NCBI GenBank assembly: GCA_964641175.1
Contig: CAZXLJ010000104.1
Coordinates: forward strand, 1-11,313
Source of the DNA: CAYNST01 sp964641175
GTDB taxonomy: Bacteria > Pseudomonadota > Gammaproteobacteria > Pseudomonadales > Cellvibrionaceae
Length of the DNA stretch: 11,313 nt
Direction: 5' to 3'
A program made the translations under genes and the position numbers. The notes beneath the pieces were generated by a model, which saw only the letters and a program-made list of their open reading frames with translations, did no database searches and was not told where the DNA came from. This document shows positions 6,199 to 11,313 of this stretch, one piece after another. Positions within the stretch are counted from its first letter, which is position 1. The number at the start of each line of letters is the position of its first letter.

Positions 6199-8304
6199 TC
6201 AACTTTCGGTATCGAAGTCGTAATCCATAGATGCAGCGGGGCCTTGCAGATAATAGCCCTGGATGTAATGGACGCCGGACTGCCAAAGCTTGGAGAGGAC
6301 GCTGGCGTTTTCGACAAACGGAACAATGGTTATTTTTTCGCGTTCATGGAGTTTGCTGACCAGCTCGCCGAGGGCTTCAGGCTCGCCGTGGCCACTTTGC
6401 AGCTCCTGCGTGAAAGAGCCGTCAACCTTGATGTATTGCGCGGTGACATGTTCCAGCGCGTTGAACGGGTTCAGCACACAACCAAAACGGCTGATCGAGC
6501 ACTCCGCACCGAGGGCGGTCACCTGTTGCGTAAACGCCTTTGCCAGATTGAGATGGTCATTCACATCACTTTCCTGCAGCTGGAAAATGATGGAGCTTCC
6601 GGGTAGTTTGGCCGCTTTGAATGCCACACCCAGCCACGGTGGCAGGGTGGGATCTTTCATGGATTCCTTGCTGAGGTTCACGATCAGGCGCGTTTTGTGA
6701 CCTTTTGATCGGTGCTCAGAAAGTACCTTGATACTCTCCAGGATGACCCACCGGTCGATTTTGGTTATAGCGCCTATTTCAGCGGCAATCTCCAGAAATT
6801 CGTTGGGAGAAACGCCGTTGTCATCGTCATCGACCATCCGAAGAAGAATTTCATAGTGTTCCATATCCGAGCCACGCAGGCTGAGGATTGGCTGATACAG
6901 TAAGCGGAAGCGGTTTTTGTCCAGCGCTTTCTGAACCATTTTCGCCACTTCCCGGGCGGATTGTCCCTCGCCTTCGATTTTTTGCTCTTCAAACGTTCGC
7001 GCAACGATCTGCTTGTCCTTGGCGTGGTGTACGCGGGCCAGTTCCAGCGCTTTCATTGCATGCGAAATAGGAACATCCGAATGACTGGTGGTTTCATTGA
7101 TCAGGGACACGCCGACGCAGTAAGTCAGCTGCAGCGTTGACCCTTCGATATCGATGATGTAACTGCTCATGGCTTTAGCCAGCTTTTCTGCGCGATGCTG
7201 GGCTTCATCAGCATCGATCTCTGGAATGAGCAGCATGAACCCGTCTTCACTGAAACGACACAGCAGCTCACCTTCCTTGACCAGCGTACGCGCGTGCGCG
7301 GCGATTGAGCCGAGTACGATGTCGGTAGCGGCTATCCCCATCTTCGACTGCACAGTGTCCACGAAATTGTTGATTGCCAGATAAAGCAGGGCGGCGCGGG
7401 CATCCTGCTTTACGGCCTTGTCGACGACCAGCTCGAGCTGTTCCACCAGATAGTTCTTGTTAAAAAGACCGGTCGCAAGATCCTGCTGACGGATCTGTTC
7501 GAGCTGTTCTTCGAGCTCTTCGGTATTGGCGCTATTTGCTTTGACCACAAACTGGATGCAGATCTCTTCGTCCAGATACTGCGCTTTGCGGACATCGACA
7601 TTCAGAGTTTTCTGCTTGTCCTGTTCCGTGATTGCAGTGAAAGTCAGTTTGGTAGTTTCGATATCACTTCCCCGCAGCATGAACTGCTTGAGGAAGTTCT
7701 TCACACGATCCTGATCTTCCTCGCTCACCATGTCGATCAACGGCATGCACTCGAGGTCGTCGCGATCCCGATATCCAAGGATTTCCGCAAACGATTCGTT
7801 GGTGTAGACAAACATTCCATCCTGGATAAAAGCAAAACCATCGCGTGAACTGTCCAGCAGCTGCTGATTTCGACGTTCCATCTCCTTGTAGCGACGCTCC
7901 GCGACGCGCATGAGATTGCGCTGCTCCCGGTTGGAATGTTCGCGTGCGATAACTTGCAGGAGGTGCTGGTCTTCATCAAGACGGACGACGTCCACGGCAC
8001 CGAGCTTGATGCCCTCGACAATGGGTTTGGAGCCTTCCTCGTCAGTCAGCAGCACGACGGGCAGGTCTTTGTTCAGACGGCGGACTTGGCGGATTGCACT
8101 GGCGGCTGACAAGGTCTTGTTGGTGTCGTGGCAGATCAAGACGTCCCAGGTCTGCTCCTGCATCAGCTTGACCAGCACTTCTTCGCTTTCCGCGTGCTGT
8201 GCCCGCGTCTGGCGACCGGCGTTGTTCAGCATACTGATAAGGCGCTCCGCCTCAGTACGCGAGTCGTTCAGGATCAGCAGGCGAATTGTTGGATTGGTTG
8301 TCAT
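6199..8304 (-). CDS. fimX: FimX-like cyclic-di-GMP effector (REC-PAS-degenerate GGDEF-degenerate EAL)
   Basis: FimX is a polar c-di-GMP receptor that promotes type IV pilus assembly and twitching in Pseudomonas and Xanthomonas. This 701-residue protein has the same order: degenerate receiver (about 5-125), linking helix (128-150), PAS (about 150-255), GGDEF-like (about 275-435) and EAL-like (about 455-690). The GGDEF motif reads SEDGF (352-356), EAL reads EIL (485-487) and the DDFG motif reads SRFG (605-608), so neither cyclase nor phosphodiesterase activity is expected. Arg489, Asp517 and PFVE (Phe663, Glu665) appear to correspond to residues that bind c-di-GMP in P. aeruginosa FimX (R479, D508, F652, E654 as I recall). 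The receiver lacks the double acidic pocket. The ATG at 8304 has GAGTGG upstream; a TTG three codons earlier lacks one. Proximity to serB matches P. aeruginosa (PA4959-PA4960). Confidence 0.93.
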   Translation of the reverse strand: MTTNPTIRLLILNDSRTEAERLISMLNNAGRQTRAQHAESEEVLVKLMQEQTWDVLICHDTNKTLSAASAIRQVRRLNKDLPVVLLTDEEGSKPIVEGIKLGAVDVVRLDEDQHLLQVIAREHSNREQRNLMRVAERRYKEMERRNQQLLDSSRDGFAFIQDGMFVYTNESFAEILGYRDRDDLECMPLIDMVSEEDQDRVKNFLKQFMLRGSDIETTKLTFTAITEQDKQKTLNVDVRKAQYLDEEICIQFVVKANSANTEELEEQLEQIRQQDLATGLFNKNYLVEQLELVVDKAVKQDARAALLYLAINNFVDTVQSKMGIAATDIVLGSIAAHARTLVKEGELLCRFSEDGFMLLIPEIDADEAQHRAEKLAKAMSSYIIDIEGSTLQLTYCVGVSLINETTSHSDVPISHAMKALELARVHHAKDKQIVARTFEEQKIEGEGQSAREVAKMVQKALDKNRFRLLYQPILSLRGSDMEHYEILLRMVDDDDNGVSPNEFLEIAAEIGAITKIDRWVILESIKVLSEHRSKGHKTRLIVNLSKESMKDPTLPPWLGVAFKAAKLPGSSIIFQLQESDVNDHLNLAKAFTQQVTALGAECSISRFGCVLNPFNALEHVTAQYIKVDGSFTQELQSGHGEPEALGELVSKLHEREKITIVPFVENASVLSKLWQSGVHYIQGYYLQGPAASMDYDFDTES

Positions 8305-8380
8305 ACCACTCAATTTTTAGTTATGTCGCAAGACGGATCTGAACAGTAAAGGCCGTCCTGACAACGCCGGGTTTTTATTA

Positions 8381-8409
8381 ATAATTGCACTAAATCCCTG
8401 AATCGGCAA
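8381..8409 (-). promoter_or_regulatory. Candidate fimX promoter
   Basis: On the minus strand, TTGCCG (8409-8404, 4 of 6 to the -35 consensus) is followed by a 17-bp spacer and AATTAT (8386-8381, 4 of 6 to -10). A TGC immediately precedes the hexamer, forming an extended -10. Transcription would begin near 8374, giving a leader of about 70 nt to fimX. It lies in the 181-nt gap after the PilZ-like gene, which holds no other gene I can see. Confidence 0.4.
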
Positions 8410-8485
8410 AGTCTGGAGTGTCAGTCCGCCAGCTATCAGTGAAACGCAATCGGACACCGTGGCGTGCGAGGATGTCGCCGCCGCG

Positions 8486-10147
8486 TTACTCTGGGCTGTG
8501 CACGTCATAAGTGAACAGCTTGATCTTGCCCGTGGAGTAAATGCACTGCTTGAGACGCACATCGATTTCCCGCTGCGGCTCCTTGAGTTTGATACGCAAC
8601 CCTGTCTGGAAAGGGACAGCGAATGTAAGCAAACTGGGTGGCTGTCCTTTTATAGCGGGCGTGGTGATACGGATCGCGCGCTGATAGTCGGAAAATCCGC
8701 CCAGGTCATAAGTAACGGCCACAGCGCATGGTTCGGCCGTGCGGGCGATAAGCTGGACGCCCAGCTGCGAGGCGCCCTTCAATTGCCGGATCCAGCGCAC
8801 CGTGCAGAGATCCCAGCTCTCCCGACCGGGATAGCGAAGCGCCACGAGCTCCCCGGCCTCCAGCTTGCTTGGCAGGTCGCCGGTCCATAGAAGGCAGTAG
8901 CCGCCCGCACTGGTATTCTGGACGGTCAGGTTATGCACGCACTGCCGCCGGGGCTTGGGCGCATCTGGCTCCGGATTGCGTGCTGCCTTTTTCAGCAACG
9001 CCTGCACATCATCGTGGCCGCCTCTGGAGTGTCCCTGGAGGAAGTCTTCGAATGGTGTCTCATTTGCCATAACGAAGTGGCAATCAGTCAGGCCCGTGCA
9101 GATCTCGATTTTATGATTGGTTTGCTGTCGATCCTGATGACGTTGCAGGACAGTATTCCAGGAGGTCAGAAGGTGCCTGGTCAACGATTCATGCAGCCCG
9201 GCTGGTTTGCTCAGTGAGCCTTGAAGGAACTGATCATCCGCCTGAGGCGCCGAGTCGGACATTTTACTGACCTGATTGACCAGCCGCTGAAAATCCAGCT
9301 CGAAGGTCAGGTGATGATTCTGTGCAACCGAAAGACGTGCTTTGCTAACAGGAGGTTGATCAGATTCCAGATCGACTACATAAAGATTTCTATTGTCGTC
9401 GGTAATTTCCGGCCTGATCTGTATATGGCGCGCCCAGGCTGCCAATGTCGAAAATGCAATCGCAATGTCCTGTTGCACCAGCTGGTTGAGCCGGGAACAG
9501 GCCAGGCTGACCGCATGCACCCAGGCATCCTGGACGTTACGCGGGTCCGTCGCCGTGTGTTCGACTTTCACCAACTGCTCGTGCAGTTCATAGTGCAACG
9601 CAATTGCATACAGGCCGTGAATGCGCGTCCAGTGGCCGGCCGGTATCTGGGTATAGAGCTGATGGTTACGCAGCATCAACCGCCCGATTCCGGTAGTCGC
9701 ACGATAGAGTGCGCTGACCAGGAGCTCCTTGTTCGCGTGGCGCGACAGCTTTTGTCTGTGTAAATCGAAAGTGCACAGGGTGTAACCGTCCACCAGATTC
9801 TTTTGCAACGCCTGGGCGACCAGCGCCGCTTTCTGGGCGGGCTCCGGTAATACCAGCGGTTGATTGAGAAAATCCCTGGTAAGACCCTGTATGGCCTGCT
9901 GGGTTACAGGCCACAGCAGTTCGAGCATTTCAAAACGGGTTTTGGGATCAGTGCGAAGGTGTACTACCTGAGGGACTGCCTGATACAGAAGCGAAGCGGT
10001 TTTGGCGATTTGCGTATGGCGCAGCTGGTTGATCCACTGGTTAACCTGCGCTGCCTTTTTGCCGGCGCAGAAACCCAGCAGGTCCAAATCCTGCTGCGGC
10101 AGGTTGAAGCGGCCGTAGATCTCATCCGGATTCGGCAGTTTTGCCAT
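8486..10147 (-). CDS. Large PilZ-like domain protein next to fimX
   Basis: A 553-residue soluble protein without signal peptide or membrane segment. Residues 1-390 appear mainly helical and match no domain I recognise. About residues 398-475 look like a PilZ beta-barrel: NTSAGG (411-416) fits the [D/N]xSxxG c-di-GMP motif and is followed by strands such as YCLLWTGD, ELVALRYPG and LCTVRWIRQL. The usual RxxxR ahead of it is not clear; only Arg400-Arg401 lie near, so c-di-GMP binding may be altered. A further 75 residues form a C-terminal extension. Position directly upstream of fimX suggests a shared type IV pilus pathway; in Xanthomonas a PilZ protein bridges FimX and PilB. The ATG at 10147 has a good AAGGTG Shine-Dalgarno. 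It lies 69 nt after epmB and may share its transcript. Confidence 0.82.
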   Translation of the reverse strand: MAKLPNPDEIYGRFNLPQQDLDLLGFCAGKKAAQVNQWINQLRHTQIAKTASLLYQAVPQVVHLRTDPKTRFEMLELLWPVTQQAIQGLTRDFLNQPLVLPEPAQKAALVAQALQKNLVDGYTLCTFDLHRQKLSRHANKELLVSALYRATTGIGRLMLRNHQLYTQIPAGHWTRIHGLYAIALHYELHEQLVKVEHTATDPRNVQDAWVHAVSLACSRLNQLVQQDIAIAFSTLAAWARHIQIRPEITDDNRNLYVVDLESDQPPVSKARLSVAQNHHLTFELDFQRLVNQVSKMSDSAPQADDQFLQGSLSKPAGLHESLTRHLLTSWNTVLQRHQDRQQTNHKIEICTGLTDCHFVMANETPFEDFLQGHSRGGHDDVQALLKKAARNPEPDAPKPRRQCVHNLTVQNTSAGGYCLLWTGDLPSKLEAGELVALRYPGRESWDLCTVRWIRQLKGASQLGVQLIARTAEPCAVAVTYDLGGFSDYQRAIRITTPAIKGQPPSLLTFAVPFQTGLRIKLKEPQREIDVRLKQCIYSTGKIKLFTYDVHSPE

Positions 10148-10184
10148 TCAGTCACCTTATTGTGGCTTCCCGTCACGCTGCGAT

Positions 10185-10200
10185 GGCAGTGGTCACTGCC
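10185..10200. repeat. Perfect inverted repeat in the epmB to PilZ-like gap
   Basis: GGCAGTG and CACTGCC are separated by two bases. In RNA this gives a 6-bp stem with a four-base loop (GGTC on plus, GACC on minus). It lies 17 nt after the epmB stop and 38 nt before the next start codon, with no T-run beyond it. It could be an attenuator, an mRNA stability element or a protein-binding dyad; the sequence alone does not decide. Confidence 0.45.
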
Positions 10201-10216
10201 CGGCAAGTTACTCATC

Positions 10217-11302
10217 TCAGTATAGCGACGATTCGACGAGAGGCACCAATTGGCTGTCATGCCCCGAAATGTCCTCCTGAATGTAGTCCAGTCCCGCGCA
10301 CATCGGAATTTTCGATTGCGCATGGGGCAGTTCGCGAACAAAGCGTGGAACAAGATAACCGGGCAGGCTGCTTAACAGCCCCTGGTACAGCGACTGCGCC
10401 TGATTGTCCGGCACGAGAAAGTGCGCCGCGCCCTGAACTCGGTCCAGCAAATGCACGTAGTAGGGCATCACGCCACACTCAAACAGCTTCTCGTTCAGAG
10501 CGCTCAGTACCGTAACGCTATCGTTAATGCCTTTAAGCAGTACCGCCTGATTGAGCAGCTGGATACGCGCCGCCCGCAGGCGCGCCAGGCTTTGCTCCAC
10601 GGCGCTGTCCACTTCTTGCGGGTGGTTGCAATGTATAACGACGACCGCTTGCAATCGCGTCGATGTCAAGGCCGCAACCATAGCTTCCGTGATCCGTGAT
10701 GGCAGTATGACCGGATAGCGGCTGTGAATGCGCAGACGTTTTATGTGGTGAATTGCGGCGATCTCTTCTACCAGCCACAGCAATTGGCGGTCACTTATGG
10801 AAAGCGGGTCACCGCCGCTCAGGATGACTTCGTTGATTTCCCGGTGAGCGCGAACATAATCCAGCGCATTTTGCCATTGTGCCCTGTTGAGGGAATTGTC
10901 TTCGTAAGGGAAATGCCGGCGAAAACAATAGCGGCAATTGATGGCGCATTGTGTTGCTGCAATCAGCAGAACCCGACTGCGATACTTGTGCACCAGTCCC
11001 GGAACGGGATTGAACTGTCGTTCCGCCAGTGGATCCAGCTGGAACCCGTCGACCGTTTCCAGCTCCTCTTCGAGCGGTAAGATCTGGCGCAGCAATGGGT
11101 CGGCCGGTTCTCCTTTGGCAATGCGGTTCACGAAAGAGGCGGTGGCCCGCAGCGGGAACTGTCGGGCCGCTCTGCGGGCCGCGGGCAGCCAACGCTCATC
11201 AAGCTCAACGAGCCTCAACAGCTGTGCGGGATCCTCGATCAAATGATTTAGCTCGTACTGCCAGCTCGTGCTCTGCCAAGTTGCTGCGGATCCGGGTATC
11301 AT
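10217..11302 (-). CDS. epmB: EF-P-(R)-beta-lysine pathway lysine 2,3-aminomutase EpmB
   Basis: EpmB is a radical-SAM, PLP-dependent enzyme that turns L-lysine into (R)-beta-lysine, which EpmA then attaches to a lysine of elongation factor P so that ribosomes pass polyproline stretches. The 361-residue protein has the cluster motif CAINCRYC (Cys119, Cys123, Cys126), followed by FRRHFPY, SGGDPL (162-167), IKRLRIHSR (187-195), GVMPYYVHLLDRVQGAAHF (277-295) and the C-terminal AQSKIP with the likely PLP lysine Lys331. It matches E. coli EpmB (YjeK, 342 residues) along its whole length rather than the larger catabolic KamA enzymes. The ATG at 11302 has an AAAAGG Shine-Dalgarno at the window edge. 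In E. coli the gene is divergent from efp, so efp is expected just beyond this edge. The epmA partner is not in the window. Confidence 0.95.
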   Translation of the reverse strand: MIPGSAATWQSTSWQYELNHLIEDPAQLLRLVELDERWLPAARRAARQFPLRATASFVNRIAKGEPADPLLRQILPLEEELETVDGFQLDPLAERQFNPVPGLVHKYRSRVLLIAATQCAINCRYCFRRHFPYEDNSLNRAQWQNALDYVRAHREINEVILSGGDPLSISDRQLLWLVEEIAAIHHIKRLRIHSRYPVILPSRITEAMVAALTSTRLQAVVVIHCNHPQEVDSAVEQSLARLRAARIQLLNQAVLLKGINDSVTVLSALNEKLFECGVMPYYVHLLDRVQGAAHFLVPDNQAQSLYQGLLSSLPGYLVPRFVRELPHAQSKIPMCAGLDYIQEDISGHDSQLVPLVESSLY

Positions 11303-11313
11303 GTGTGCCTTTT

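Noticed and set aside
1..11313. Insertion sequences, phage remnants, CRISPR arrays, toxin-antitoxin or defence genes.
   Set aside because: No transposase, integrase, repeat-spacer pattern or known defence domain is visible. EVE domains occur in some defence proteins, but here the protein is a stand-alone housekeeping-type EVE without a nuclease or ATPase partner.

Overview
The window looks like chromosomal core sequence from a free-living gammaproteobacterium, probably in or near the Pseudomonadales/Cellvibrionales group. Three things suggest this: a tRNA-Lys followed by nadA, a SerB whose N terminus aligns closely with the Pseudomonas form, and a FimX homologue beside serB as in Pseudomonas aeruginosa (fimX PA4959, serB PA4960). 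An EpmB-type lysine 2,3-aminomutase at the right end argues against Pseudomonas itself, which modifies EF-P by rhamnosylation. I see no insertion sequences, phage genes, CRISPR arrays or broken genes. The taxonomic placement is inference from gene content.

Layout, left to right. (1) 1-1250: the 3' half of tRNA-Lys(UUU), a short hairpin, a promoter with a perfect TATAAT, and nadA on the plus strand. (2) 1319-3258, all minus strand, listed in transcription order: a 103-residue charged protein, an EVE-domain protein coupled to it by a TGATG overlap, then a NarL-type orphan response regulator and a DUF6231-like protein 7 nt apart. (3) 3402-6165: serB (minus) and a divergent two-TM AhpA/YtjB-like protein (plus), the same divergent pair as serB-ytjB in Escherichia coli, but here with a long cytoplasmic extension. 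(4) 6199-11302, minus strand: epmB, a large PilZ-like protein and fimX in transcription order.

Functional themes. nadA makes quinolinate for NAD. serB makes serine. EpmB makes (R)-beta-lysine for elongation factor P. fimX and the PilZ-like gene probably form a cyclic-di-GMP-sensing unit acting on type IV pili. FimX has lost both catalytic signatures but keeps residues used for c-di-GMP binding. The PilZ-like protein keeps an NxSxxG motif but lacks a clear RxxxR, so neither looks like an enzyme that makes or degrades c-di-GMP.

The least described parts are the C-terminal domain of the AhpA-like protein, which resembles a degenerate class III nucleotide cyclase fold; the response regulator/DUF6231 pair; and the coupled charged-protein/EVE pair. 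I found no convincing wholly new system. The best candidates are new partners or domains around known genes.
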